Assembly (NCBI RefSeq): GCF_902499075.1
Contig: NZ_CABVPP010000001.1
Location: 1-64,000, forward strand
DNA from: Burkholderia pseudomultivorans
Lineage (GTDB): Bacteria; Pseudomonadota; Gammaproteobacteria; Burkholderiales; Burkholderiaceae
DNA length: 64,000 bases
Direction of reading: 5' to 3'
Both the position numbers and the translations under genes were made by a program. Within the stretch, counting starts at the first letter, position 1. Each line of letters starts with the position of its first letter. This document shows, one piece after another, positions 44,570 to 53,641 of the stretch. Under the pieces are notes generated by a model. The model was not told where the DNA came from and did no database searches. It saw nothing but the letters and a program-made list of their open reading frames with translations.

Positions 44570-45899
44570 AACGAACCGTCACTTTCTCCGCTCCGCGAAT
44601 CGCTCGCGTGCGCTGCGTGTGGCGGCGCATGGCCGCCTGTCCGCGCTGCGTTTCCGCAGCTTTGGCGAAGATCGAAAATGCACACGGCGAGAGCCCCCGG
44701 AGGTCGAGCCGGATGTCATCCGGCCTCGTTGTCATCGTACTCGAAGGAAACACGCGGCCTCGGGAGCCACGGCGTTCCGGCTTTGATGCGACGCGCAGCA
44801 GTCGCCACACGTCGGCAAACGGGATTCCGTCCGCATTTGCGTCGCGTCGTACACGACAGCCGCGCCAATACCGAACCGGACGGCCGCCGATCCGTTTCCG
44901 GAACGACGCCCTGATTTCATCCGTTTCTGAATTTACACCCCGTCTCACGATGGTTTGTTACGAAAAGCAATACATCGAATCATTCGATTACGTCGGTGGC
45001 CGATACGTGAAGCGCCCCGTTTAGCGACTCAGATTTGATTATCTACGACCATTCGCGTCAATCGGTGGCAAATACTACTTTTCCGCGCATTGGGCCGCGA
45101 CGATTGCCCGCGATTCACGGCGGAATCGTGTGAAACGCCCGCCAGCCGTTCCGCAAACCGAATAATCGCATGTGTCGCGCAGGGCCGCAGACGCACCGCA
45201 GGCACCCCTGCGGCGAATGTCCGTTACATCGTCGTAACCGGCTCGGCCTCGGTGTCGGGCACCGGTCGATCGCCACTCGCCCATCGAATCGCAATGGATT
45301 GCAGGCTTCGCGGGGCGACGCGCAAGCGGCGTGCCCGGGCGCTTCGTTGCGCGATGCAGCATCGGCGTTCGTCGACAGCGACACGCGCGACCGGCGGCCG
45401 GCGAGCGGGCGGGCTATCGAGCGGCCTGGATCGGGAGGGAGCGTTCCGAACGATCGGTTCGGTACGATCGGCAGGCCGGGCACCGTGGCGCAACGCCGAC
45501 GGACGGCCTGCAGGCGACGCACGCTTTCGCGATCGCAGGCTGCGCCACGTCGCGATGCACGCCGGCGCGCCGGCATCCGCATGGCGCCGCGCGGCACGCG
45601 CTGCCCGTCGTGAACGATCGCAATCTTCAAGTGCTTCCCCGGTTCGTTCATTCGTGCCCGGCGGTGGCAAACCGCGTATCGCGCCGCCCCGTCCGGATGC
45701 ATTCATTATCGAAAAGTCGCGGCGGCACCGATGTGTGCTACCGCACATTGCACCATTCTCGTGAAACGCCACCGGGCGGAACCGGAGTGTGAGTAGGCTT
45801 TCGAACAGACCATCGCGCGGCAAATCCGCATCATGACCGTCGTCGCGCCGCATCTTCGCATGAAGCGGCACGCTGAAGGCATCACGCGAGGACCGCATC
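44570..45899. other. 1330-bp intergenic region with no recognised gene
   Basis: Between the sigma-54 activator and the GNAT-manC pair. Several open frames of 60-220 codons exist on both strands, but their codon choice and residue content (Arg/Ala-rich, no ribosome site) do not look coding. An AT-rich patch near 44920-45080 could hold promoters for either side. I found no convincing -24/-12 site by eye. Confidence 0.5.
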
Positions 45900-46484
45900 A
45901 TGGAATGGCATTGTTGTGAATTCGAACATCTGGGCGCCGTCGATCTCTACGCGATCCTGCGCGCCCGCAATGCAGTGCTGGTGGTCGAGGATGCGCATAC
46001 GCATCTCGACATCGACGGCAAGGACGCCGGCGCACTGCACGTGTACGCACGCGTGCACGACGACGATACCGTCGAAGTCGCCGCTTACGCGCGCATCCTG
46101 CCCGGCGACGACATCGATCCGGACGTCGTGATCGACAAGGTGCTGACGAGCGAGGCGTGCCGCGACGACGATACGCTCGAACGGCTGCTGGAGCGCGCGC
46201 TCGCCGCCGCGCATGTCGCGTGGCCGGACACCGCCGTGCGCACGCACGTTCCCGCATCGCGCCAGGCGTTCTACAAGCGCTTCGGATTCCGCAAGGCCTA
46301 CGGCCCGTATCTCGAACAGGGCGCGCCGTTCGTCGGCATGGTCCGGCCGGTGGACCGCGCGGCAGGCGCGCTGCGCACGCTGCTGTCGCGCGTCGTGACC
46401 GTGTCCGGAACCGGCAACGCCGACCCGCATGCCGATGGCCGCGCCCCCAGCCGGCAGCCGGCCGACACCGGAGCCAACCGATGA
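45900..46484 (+). CDS. ElaA-like GNAT acetyltransferase
   Basis: A 194-residue GNAT protein. It begins MEWHCCEFEHLGAVDLYAIL, has VDLYAILRARNAVLVVED and DIDGKDAGALHV as in E. coli ElaA, the beta-bulge region YARILPGDD, and FYKRFGFRKAYGPYLEQGAPFVGM at the end. The acetyl-CoA loop (usually Q/RxxGxG/A) is poorly conserved: TSEACRDDDTLERLLER. The C-terminal 40 residues are a Pro/Ala/Asp tail that overlaps manC. An acetyl donor role for EPS is possible but unproven. GAGG lies 7 bases before the ATG. Confidence 0.82.
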   Translation: MEWHCCEFEHLGAVDLYAILRARNAVLVVEDAHTHLDIDGKDAGALHVYARVHDDDTVEVAAYARILPGDDIDPDVVIDKVLTSEACRDDDTLERLLERALAAAHVAWPDTAVRTHVPASRQAFYKRFGFRKAYGPYLEQGAPFVGMVRPVDRAAGALRTLLSRVVTVSGTGNADPHADGRAPSRQPADTGANR

Positions 46485-48070
46485 CCCGCCTCCTTCGCCC
46501 GGTCCCCGAACCGGATCTGCCGCGCATCCTGCCCGTGATTCTCGCGGGCGGCTCCGGCACGCGCCTCTGGCCGCTGTCGCGCGAACAGCATCCGAAGCAG
46601 CTGATCGAACTGATCTCGAACGAGTCGCCGCTGTCGGCGACGGCGCGCCGCCTGAACGGCATCGAGAACGCATCGCTCGACAACCGCCTGCTGCTGGTCT
46701 GCGGCGAGCAGCACCGCTTCATGAGCGCCGCGCAAGTCGCCGGCCAGGGCACCGCGCCCGCGCGCATCCTGCTCGAGCCGAGCGCGCGCAATACGGCGCC
46801 CGCCCTCACGCTGGCGGCGCTCGACGCATGCGCATTCGCCGACGACCCGGTGCTCGCGGTGATGCCGGCCGACCACGTGATCGTCGATGCCGCCGCGTTC
46901 CAGGATGCCGTCGGCCGCGCCGCGCGCTATGCGCAGGAAGGCGCGATCGTCACGCTCGGCGTGCTGCCGCGCCGCGCGGAAACGGGTTACGGCTACATCC
47001 AGGTCGGCGCACCGCGTGCGGGCCGCCGCGGCGGCCAGGGCGGCTATACGATCGGCCGCTTCGTCGAGAAGCCCGATGCCGCACTTGCCGAGCGCTATCT
47101 GCAATCGGGCGACTACTGGTGGAACAGCGGCATCTTCATCACGCGCGCGTCGGTCTGGCTGAAGGCGATCCAGGCGCTTGCGCCGGACATTCATGCAGCC
47201 TGCGACGCGGCATGGCGCGCGGGCGTCGCCGAGGATCCGTTCTTCCGGATCGACGCGGCGGCGTTCGACGCGTGCCCGTCCGATTCGATCGACTACGCGG
47301 TCATGGAACGGCTCGCGGACAGCGGCAAGCTCGGCATCGAAGGCATCGTGGTGCCGCTGGCGGCGGGCTGGTCGGACGTCGGCACCTGGGACGCGATCTG
47401 GGAAATCATGCCGAAGGACCACCAGGGCAACGTCGCGCGCGGCCCGATCGTGTTCGAGAATACGCAGGACAGTCTCGTGCGCTCCGAAGGTCGGCTCGTC
47501 GCCTGCATCGGGATGAAGGACGTGGTCGTGATCGAAACGGCCGATGCCGTGCTGGTCGCGAACAAGCACGACGTGCAGCGCGTGAAGAACATCGTCGCGC
47601 GCCTGAAGATGGACCAGCGCCCGCAGGTGCGCGAACACCGCAAGGTGCAGCGGCCGTGGGGCCACTACGATTCGATCGATGTCGGCACGCGCTTCCAGGT
47701 GAAGCGGATCGTCATCGAGCCCGGCAAGCGGCTGTCGCTGCAGATGCACTACCACCGCGCCGAGCACTGGATCGTCGTGCGCGGCACCGCGCGCGTGACG
47801 CGCGGCGACGAGACGTTCCTGCTCAGCGAAAACGAATCGACGTACATCGCGGTCGGCGAAGTGCATCGGCTCGAGAATCCCGGCCGGATTCCGCTCGAGA
47901 TCATCGAGGTGCAGTCGGGCGACTACCTCGGCGAAGACGATATCGTGCGCTTCGAAGATCAGTACGGCCGCGCGGTCGAGGCGGCGCCCGCCAAGCCTGC
48001 CCCGCTCGCGGCGCGCAACGAGGAAGCGTCCGAGCCTGCCGAAGCGGCAGTGCGCGATGGCGTTCGATAA
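46481..48070 (+). CDS. manC: Mannose-1-phosphate guanylyltransferase/mannose-6-phosphate isomerase
   Basis: A 529-residue bifunctional type II enzyme making GDP-mannose. The pyrophosphorylase domain holds GGSGTRLWPLSREQHPKQL and FVEKPD; the isomerase cupin domain has RPWGHYDSIDVG, KRLSLQMHYHRAEHWIVV and ENESTYIAVGEVHRLENPG. The ATG overlaps the GNAT stop (ATGA, 46481-46484), so the two are coupled. It supplies a nucleotide sugar for the EPS genes nearby. A 30-residue Ala/Glu/Pro tail extends beyond the usual end. Confidence 0.95.
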   Translation: MTRLLRPVPEPDLPRILPVILAGGSGTRLWPLSREQHPKQLIELISNESPLSATARRLNGIENASLDNRLLLVCGEQHRFMSAAQVAGQGTAPARILLEPSARNTAPALTLAALDACAFADDPVLAVMPADHVIVDAAAFQDAVGRAARYAQEGAIVTLGVLPRRAETGYGYIQVGAPRAGRRGGQGGYTIGRFVEKPDAALAERYLQSGDYWWNSGIFITRASVWLKAIQALAPDIHAACDAAWRAGVAEDPFFRIDAAAFDACPSDSIDYAVMERLADSGKLGIEGIVVPLAAGWSDVGTWDAIWEIMPKDHQGNVARGPIVFENTQDSLVRSEGRLVACIGMKDVVVIETADAVLVANKHDVQRVKNIVARLKMDQRPQVREHRKVQRPWGHYDSIDVGTRFQVKRIVIEPGKRLSLQMHYHRAEHWIVVRGTARVTRGDETFLLSENESTYIAVGEVHRLENPGRIPLEIIEVQSGDYLGEDDIVRFEDQYGRAVEAAPAKPAPLAARNEEASEPAEAAVRDGVR

Positions 48071-48103
48071 AACACAAGGCGCGGGCGGCACACGCGCGAA
48101 GAC

Positions 48104-48142
48104 GCGACGCAACGTGCGTGCCTCCACGCACGCGTGCGTCGC
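48104..48142. terminator. Long bidirectional stem-loop between manC and the beta-helix gene
   Basis: GCGACGCA...CGTGCGTG (48104-48120) pairs with CACGCACG...TGCGTCGC (48125-48142): a 16-bp stem with a small bulge and a 4-base CCTC loop, centred in the gap between two convergent genes. No T-run follows; it may act with Rho or protect both 3' ends. Confidence 0.55.
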
Positions 48143-48146
48143 ATCG

Positions 48147-49409
48147 TCAGTCGATGCCGCGCTGCGCGCCGCGCAACTGCCTGAGCGATTCGCGTACGCG
48201 CGGCAGCTGCGTCGCGTCGACGCCGACCGCGTCGGCCGCCGACAGCTGCGTCGCCGCTTTCGCGCACGCCGCCCCGCCGCAATCTCGCGCGCCGCCGATC
48301 TGCACCGGCATCCCGCCGATGCCCGACAGGCGGTTGTCGGCCAGACGGACCGCGGATACGTTTCCCCATAGGCGAATACCGCCGAAGCGCGCATTCGACA
48401 CGCGGTTGCCGATCACGGCCACGCGCGTCACCGTGCCCGACCACGTACTGATGTCGATCGCGGCCTGCCCGGTAAGCGGACGCGGATCGGTGCGGTCGGT
48501 CGCGGTCTGGATGTTCTCGATCACGTTGCCCTCGACCAGCACGCCGGACGATCCGGCGGTGTGGTTGCTGTCCTCCTGCGCGACGAGCACGCCGGCGCTT
48601 ACCTGCACGTTGCGCACGATATTGTTCGCGATCGTCACGTCCGCGCCGCCGACTACCGTGATGCCGCGCCCCCAGTAGTTGCCTTCGAGTACGTTGCCGG
48701 TAATCAGCACGTTGCGGGTCAGCTCGGGTTCGTTGTCGTAGCTGACCACCGCGATCATGTCGTCGCCCACGCCGCGCACGACATTGCCGCGCACCAGCAC
48801 GTTGCGCGAGCCATGCGTGATGTGGATCGCGTCCGCGAGCGTCGAGCGGACCTCGTTGCCGACGATCGCGACGTTGGTGCCGCCGAATACGAAGATGCCG
48901 CCGCAACTGCCGCCGTCGATCGTGTTGTCGAGCACCTGCACGTCGCGCCCGGTCACCTCGAGCTTCGTCGCTTCCGGTGTCGACAGACGCGTGGTGCCGG
49001 TCCCGACCAGCGTGAAACCGGCGATCGTCGTGCCGTCGCCGCGCATTTCGATCACCTGGTCTTGGTCGTCGGTCGCGATCAGCGTCGCACCGTAGCCCGA
49101 CAGCACGACACGCGGCTGCCGCACGACCAGCGAACGGCCGACGACATACCGTCCGGGCGCAAACACCAGCCGCTGGCCCGGCCGCAGCGCATCCAGTGCG
49201 CGCTGCAGCGCATCGGCCTGATCGGCGCCGTCGCGGGCGGGAGACACGTGCGCGTCCGGCACACTCTGCCGACTGGCTGCGGCCTCGCCTGCGCCGGTGG
49301 CTGCCGCCGCATTCGACACCGGCAGTCCGCCGGCCGCAGCGACGCCGAACGCGACGGCGCATGCAGCGGCCAATCGGCGGATACCCGCACCGCCGCCCGC
49401 GCCCGTCAT
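48147..49409 (-). CDS. Exported right-handed beta-helix (pectate-lyase-like) protein
   Basis: A 420-residue protein. After a signal peptide (RLAAACAVAFGVAAAGGLP) come repeated coils such as VAIVGNEVRS, VLVRGNVVRG, VLITGNVLEG, VTIANNIVRN and VLVEGNVIEN, each with an Asn ladder. This is the PbH1/beta-helix fold of polysaccharide lyases, hydrolases and epimerases. No lyase catalytic set is recognisable, so lyase or acyl-transfer function is open. Its ATG overlaps the Wzc stop (ATGA), placing it in the wza-wzc export operon and in the periplasm or outer membrane. Confidence 0.85.
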   Translation of the reverse strand: MTGAGGGAGIRRLAAACAVAFGVAAAGGLPVSNAAAATGAGEAAASRQSVPDAHVSPARDGADQADALQRALDALRPGQRLVFAPGRYVVGRSLVVRQPRVVLSGYGATLIATDDQDQVIEMRGDGTTIAGFTLVGTGTTRLSTPEATKLEVTGRDVQVLDNTIDGGSCGGIFVFGGTNVAIVGNEVRSTLADAIHITHGSRNVLVRGNVVRGVGDDMIAVVSYDNEPELTRNVLITGNVLEGNYWGRGITVVGGADVTIANNIVRNVQVSAGVLVAQEDSNHTAGSSGVLVEGNVIENIQTATDRTDPRPLTGQAAIDISTWSGTVTRVAVIGNRVSNARFGGIRLWGNVSAVRLADNRLSGIGGMPVQIGGARDCGGAACAKAATQLSAADAVGVDATQLPRVRESLRQLRGAQRGID

Positions 49410-51682
49410 CGGTCGCCCTTGCCGGTCGCACCGGCCGGCCGATGCGTCATCATCCCCGCATAGCCGGACGCGGCCTGATGGGTCTCCGCATTCCCGTAGC
49501 CATAGCCTTGCCCCGGCCCGTGCGCGAAGTCGTTCAGGATCACGCCGCGCACCGCCACCTGCACGTCCTCCAGCCGGCGCACGCTTTCGTCGATTTCCGC
49601 CAGCGTCGTCACGCCGTTGCGCGCCACCAGGAACACGATGCCGGCCAGCCGGCCGAGCGCCAGCCCGTCGGTGACCGGCAGCAGCGGCGAGCCGTCGATC
49701 ACGATCATCCGGTACTGCGACGACAGGCGCTCGATCAGCTCCGCCAGCGCGGGCTGCAGCAGCACCTCGCCCGGATCGGCGACGATGCTGCCCATCGACA
49801 GGAAATCGAGACCGGGCCGCACATCGCGCTTGAGCGCCTCGTCCAGACGATGCGTGCCCATCACCACGTCGGACAGCCCCGGCGCGCGACTGTAGCGGAA
49901 GTGATCGTGCAGCGCGCCCTTGCGCAGATCCGCGTCGATCAGCAGCACGCGCTGGCTTGCCGCGGCGGCCAGCGCAGCCAGGTTCGATGCGATGTACGAC
50001 TTGCCGACGCCGGTCGTCGGGCCCGAAATCAGCACGACGCGATTCGGCGCATCCGGCAGCGACAGCTGCAGCGTGGTGCGGAAATTGCGCAGGCTTTCGA
50101 TCGCCGGATCGGGCGGCCCGCCGCGCAACGCGGCCGACGACGCGTGCGGCCGGTGGTGCGCGTCCGCGTTCGCAAGCCGCGGCGACTCGCCGCGCGGCAC
50201 CGTCGCGATGACCGGCAGGCCGGTCGTCCATTCGATTTCGCCGGGATCGGACACCGTGCCGACGAACCGCTGCCGCAGCACCAGGTACGCCGCCGCCGCG
50301 AGCACGCCCAGCACCAGCGCAGCGGCGACCGCCACGCCGCGGTGCGGCTGCACCGGCAGATCGGCGACCTTGGCGCGGTCGACGATCCGCACCGTGCCGG
50401 TCTTGCTCGCACGCGCCAGCAGCATCTGCTGCCGCGCATTGAGCAGGTTCGTGTACAGCGCGGTATCGACCGTCACGTCGCGCTGGAGCTGCAGCACGCC
50501 CTGTTCCACCGCCGGCAGTTTCTGGATCTGCTCGCGCACCGCGGCCAGCGAACGCTGTGCGTCCGCGAGCTGTGCGTCGACCGCGACCACCGCCGGATGC
50601 TTGTTCATGAAGCGCGTCAGCAGCTCCTGGCGCTGCTGCTGCAGCGTCAGGATGCGCGTTTCGATATCGACCGACTGCTGGCGCAATGCCAGCGCCTCGT
50701 CGCTCGTATTGACCGAGCCGTGCGACGCGCGATACGCGTTGAAGCGCCCTTCGGCAGCTTCCAGCTGCGCCTTCAGTTGCGGCAATTGCGCATCCATGAA
50801 ACGGATCAGCTTGTCCGCCGCCTCCGACTTGCGCTGCGTGTTCTGCGCCAGATACGCGTCGCCGATCGCGTTCAGGATGCGGCTGATATGCTCGGCATCG
50901 CTGCCGTCGAGCGTCGCGCCGATGATGTCGGACTGCTTGCCGCGCTCCGAAATCAGCACGTTCTTCTGCAGCCACGCGGTCGTCTCGGCCTCGCCGTGGC
51001 GAGTCAGGTCGAAACGCGCGCCCGGCTCGCCGTCGATCCCGCGCACCAGCAGGTCGATGCTTCCGTCCGGCGTCTCAGCGTGCAGCGCTTCGCCGATGCG
51101 CCCCTGCCAGACCGGGCCTTTCCGGCCGAACAGGCCCGTGCGCTGCAGCGTGTACGTCCCGCCGCGTCCGACCGTCAGCGCGAACGGCCGGTCGTACAGG
51201 CGTTTCGGCACGTCGAACGCCGCCACGTCGATCCGCTCCGTGCCGTACACGTATCCGCCCGGCAGCGGCGACGACAGGCCGTCCGCGCCGTTGACCAGCC
51301 GCCAGCCGATCAGCGGCACGTAACGCGGCCGCGCCTCGATGTACAGCTTCGTGCTGTCGACCGCGCGCGCCATCACTGCGCGCGACTTCAGCACCTCGAT
51401 TTCGGTCGCGGCATCGGTCTTCAGGTCGAACATCGACGACGGATCGCCGGTCGGCGAAGCCGGCTTGGTGTCGGTCGGGCTCTGCTCGACCTGGAACAGC
51501 ACGTCGCTTCGATACACGGGCCGCGCGCACAGCGCATACAACGCGCCCGCCGCGACGCAGATCAGCGCGCTGCCGACGATCATTCGCCGGCCGCCGTACA
51601 GCATGCCCCAATACCGGCGGAACGGATGCGGCGGCCGGGCCGTGGGCCCGCCACGCGATTCAGGCAAGGTCAGATGGCTCAT
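49406..51682 (-). CDS. wzc: Wzc-type tyrosine autokinase / polysaccharide co-polymerase
   Basis: A 758-residue protein: a Wzz segment with two membrane helices (start near ALICVAAGALYALCA, end near VAVAAALVLGVLAAAAYLVL) and a cytoplasmic BY-kinase domain. Walker A Lys561 is in ISGPTTGVGKSYIAS, Walker A' reads VLLIDADLRKG, and Walker B MIVIDGSPLLP. The C-terminal tail has only four Tyr (GYGYGNAET and beyond), fewer than the typical cluster. It controls chain length and export with Wza. 55 bp after wza. Confidence 0.93.
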   Translation of the reverse strand: MSHLTLPESRGGPTARPPHPFRRYWGMLYGGRRMIVGSALICVAAGALYALCARPVYRSDVLFQVEQSPTDTKPASPTGDPSSMFDLKTDAATEIEVLKSRAVMARAVDSTKLYIEARPRYVPLIGWRLVNGADGLSSPLPGGYVYGTERIDVAAFDVPKRLYDRPFALTVGRGGTYTLQRTGLFGRKGPVWQGRIGEALHAETPDGSIDLLVRGIDGEPGARFDLTRHGEAETTAWLQKNVLISERGKQSDIIGATLDGSDAEHISRILNAIGDAYLAQNTQRKSEAADKLIRFMDAQLPQLKAQLEAAEGRFNAYRASHGSVNTSDEALALRQQSVDIETRILTLQQQRQELLTRFMNKHPAVVAVDAQLADAQRSLAAVREQIQKLPAVEQGVLQLQRDVTVDTALYTNLLNARQQMLLARASKTGTVRIVDRAKVADLPVQPHRGVAVAAALVLGVLAAAAYLVLRQRFVGTVSDPGEIEWTTGLPVIATVPRGESPRLANADAHHRPHASSAALRGGPPDPAIESLRNFRTTLQLSLPDAPNRVVLISGPTTGVGKSYIASNLAALAAAASQRVLLIDADLRKGALHDHFRYSRAPGLSDVVMGTHRLDEALKRDVRPGLDFLSMGSIVADPGEVLLQPALAELIERLSSQYRMIVIDGSPLLPVTDGLALGRLAGIVFLVARNGVTTLAEIDESVRRLEDVQVAVRGVILNDFAHGPGQGYGYGNAETHQAASGYAGMMTHRPAGATGKGDR

Positions 51683-51737
51683 ACAACAGGTTTCCGTAAG
51701 ACGCGACGAGTCGCGGTGACGAGGACCGGAACGACGT

Positions 51738-52967
51738 TCACGGCGAGATGGCCTTGGCCGTCAACGCGCCTTGCGCGGCCGACGGAATCAGCAGGTTGAC
51801 GACGCGGGACCAGCGCACCAGCGACGACGCATCGACGAACACGACGTCGTGACGCCTGAGCGGGAATTGATCGGCCAGCGCCATCGACGCCGGCGATTTC
51901 GCGTCGAGGTGATAGACCAGCGGACGGTTGCCGGGCCCGCGGCGCACCACGTAAACCTGTCGCGCATCGGCCGTGTACTGGCTGACGCCGCCCGTATCGC
52001 CGAGCGCTTCGCCGAGACTCATGCGGCCGTCGGTGAGCGTCAGCGTCGCCGGCCGCGTCACTTCGCCGAGCACGAATACCTTGCTGTCGGTCGCCGGATG
52101 GACGCGCACCAGATCGCCGTCGCGCAGCAGGATCTTCGACGGATTCAGGCCCGACGCGATCATCGCCGGCAGGTTCACCGTCACCGTTTCGTTGCCGCGC
52201 GTGACGGTCACCGTCGAACGGTCCGCCGTCGGCGTGAAGCCGCCTGCGCGATCGATCGCCTCCGGCAGCGTCATCGGCAGGTCGTTGACGATCTGCAGCC
52301 CCGGCGTGCGCACCTCGCCGTCGAGATAGACGCGCTTGCTGCGATACGCCTGGATCCGCAGCGCAAGCTGCGGCTTGCGCACGTATTCGCCGAGCCGGCG
52401 CGTCAGCGCGTCGCGCGCCTGCGCCTCGGTCAGGCCGGCGACGTGCACGAGGCCCGCATACGCGAACTGCACGAAGCCGTTCGCATCGACCGTATAACCG
52501 GTCGTGACGGTCTTGCTGCTGGTATCGGCGACGCTTTCGCCCTGCGTGCCCGGCATGTTCAGTTCCGGGTGATCCCAGACGACGATGTTCAGCACGTCGC
52601 CCGGCCCGATCACGTACGGCTTCGGCACGCCGAACAAGCGGCCGATCTCCGCATCGACCTGCCCGCCGCGCGTCATGTGCTGGCTGTCGACGAGCTCGGG
52701 CGTGATCTGGATCAACTGCTCGCTCGATACGTTCTGCACGCCGTCGAGCCCGCCGGAGCCGGCCGCGTCCGCGCCGACGCGCGCATTCGCGCCATTGTCG
52801 GCCGGCGCCTGATACGTCATCCCCGGCGCAAACGCGCACGCGCTCAGCGCGAGCGCGGCGAGCGCCATCGCCGCGCGCGACCGCCACGGCAAACGACCTG
52901 CACCGGCCGTGCCGCCCGCGGCATCGCGTGGCCCGTGCGTCGAATTGTTTTGCGTGGTTGAAACCAT
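51738..52967 (-). CDS. wza: Wza-type polysaccharide export outer-membrane lipoprotein
   Basis: A 409-residue exporter. The N-terminal signal ends in a lipobox ALSACAFAPG (lipid-bearing Cys44). The Poly_export domain has YVIGPGDVLNIVVWDHPELN, and SLBB repeats follow (VYLDGEVRTPGLQIV, VFVLGEVTRPATLTL). It forms the outer-membrane pore for EPS. First gene of the wza-wzc-beta-helix unit, divergent from the small secreted protein at 53097. Confidence 0.95.
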   Translation of the reverse strand: MVSTTQNNSTHGPRDAAGGTAGAGRLPWRSRAAMALAALALSACAFAPGMTYQAPADNGANARVGADAAGSGGLDGVQNVSSEQLIQITPELVDSQHMTRGGQVDAEIGRLFGVPKPYVIGPGDVLNIVVWDHPELNMPGTQGESVADTSSKTVTTGYTVDANGFVQFAYAGLVHVAGLTEAQARDALTRRLGEYVRKPQLALRIQAYRSKRVYLDGEVRTPGLQIVNDLPMTLPEAIDRAGGFTPTADRSTVTVTRGNETVTVNLPAMIASGLNPSKILLRDGDLVRVHPATDSKVFVLGEVTRPATLTLTDGRMSLGEALGDTGGVSQYTADARQVYVVRRGPGNRPLVYHLDAKSPASMALADQFPLRRHDVVFVDASSLVRWSRVVNLLIPSAAQGALTAKAISP

Positions 52968-53096
52968 GACACCCTCTCGAACTGTGCGCTAACCCGCCGA
53001 TCGCGACGGAATACGGCATTACTCTGTTTCCGCGGCCCGGCCCGGGTCGCCACGCCACTCTTGCTCAGCCTCGCACGGCGCACCGTGCAACCCGAC

Positions 53097-53528
53097 ATGA
53101 AACGCTACCCGTCAATCGCGTACACGCTGCTTGCAGCCCTTGCCTGTACCGGCGCTCACGCACAAAACCTCGCCGACGACACGCCGGTGCGCGCGCCCGC
53201 CATCTCCGCCGCGCCAATCGTGCCAGCAGTGCCGCCGCCCCAGCGCTCCGCGCAACCGCCGGTGCCCGGCATCCCCGGCATGGCATCGGCCGCATCGTCG
53301 GCCGATGCCGCACTCGATGCGGCAACCGACACGCGCGTCGTACCCGATCCCGATTTGCGCGCACGCCAGAAGCTGCGCCGCCCGTTGTCGCTGATTCGGC
53401 CGCAGCGGATCGACGATCTCGCGCGAACCCGGCAAAACGCCACCGGCAACGTCTGGCGCAGCGACGCGCTTTATGCGTCGCCCTATGCGACGTCGTCCGA
53501 TCCGCGTTCGCCGGATGCCGCCCGGTGA
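53097..53528 (+). CDS. Small secreted protein, Pro/Ala-rich, unknown
   Basis: A 143-residue protein with a clean signal peptide (MKRYPSIAYTLLAALACTGA cleaved after HAQ-type site). The mature part begins with a Pro-rich linker (APAISAAPIVPAVPPPQRSA) and continues Arg/Asp-rich. No family recognised. Position divergent from wza suggests an accessory of EPS secretion; this is context only. Confidence 0.7.
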   Translation: MKRYPSIAYTLLAALACTGAHAQNLADDTPVRAPAISAAPIVPAVPPPQRSAQPPVPGIPGMASAASSADAALDAATDTRVVPDPDLRARQKLRRPLSLIRPQRIDDLARTRQNATGNVWRSDALYASPYATSSDPRSPDAAR

Positions 53529-53641
53529 TATCGCCGGGCCGCGTCGCGAAAGACGATGACAAATTGGACACCGTGCGCCCCGGGCGGATTGTGAGCGACC
53601 TCACCTAACGCACATTTCGCAGTGGAATCGGGCGCGCGCCG

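Noticed and set aside
45198-45216. Possible -24/-12 element (AGGCAC...GGC) between the sigma-54 activator and manC
   Set aside because: The -12 TTGC is not present; matches of this quality are expected by chance in such GC-rich DNA.
45090-45764. Open frame of 224 codons in the 44570-45899 gap
   Set aside because: No ribosome site, Arg/Ala-rich throughout, overlapped by equally long frames on the other strand.
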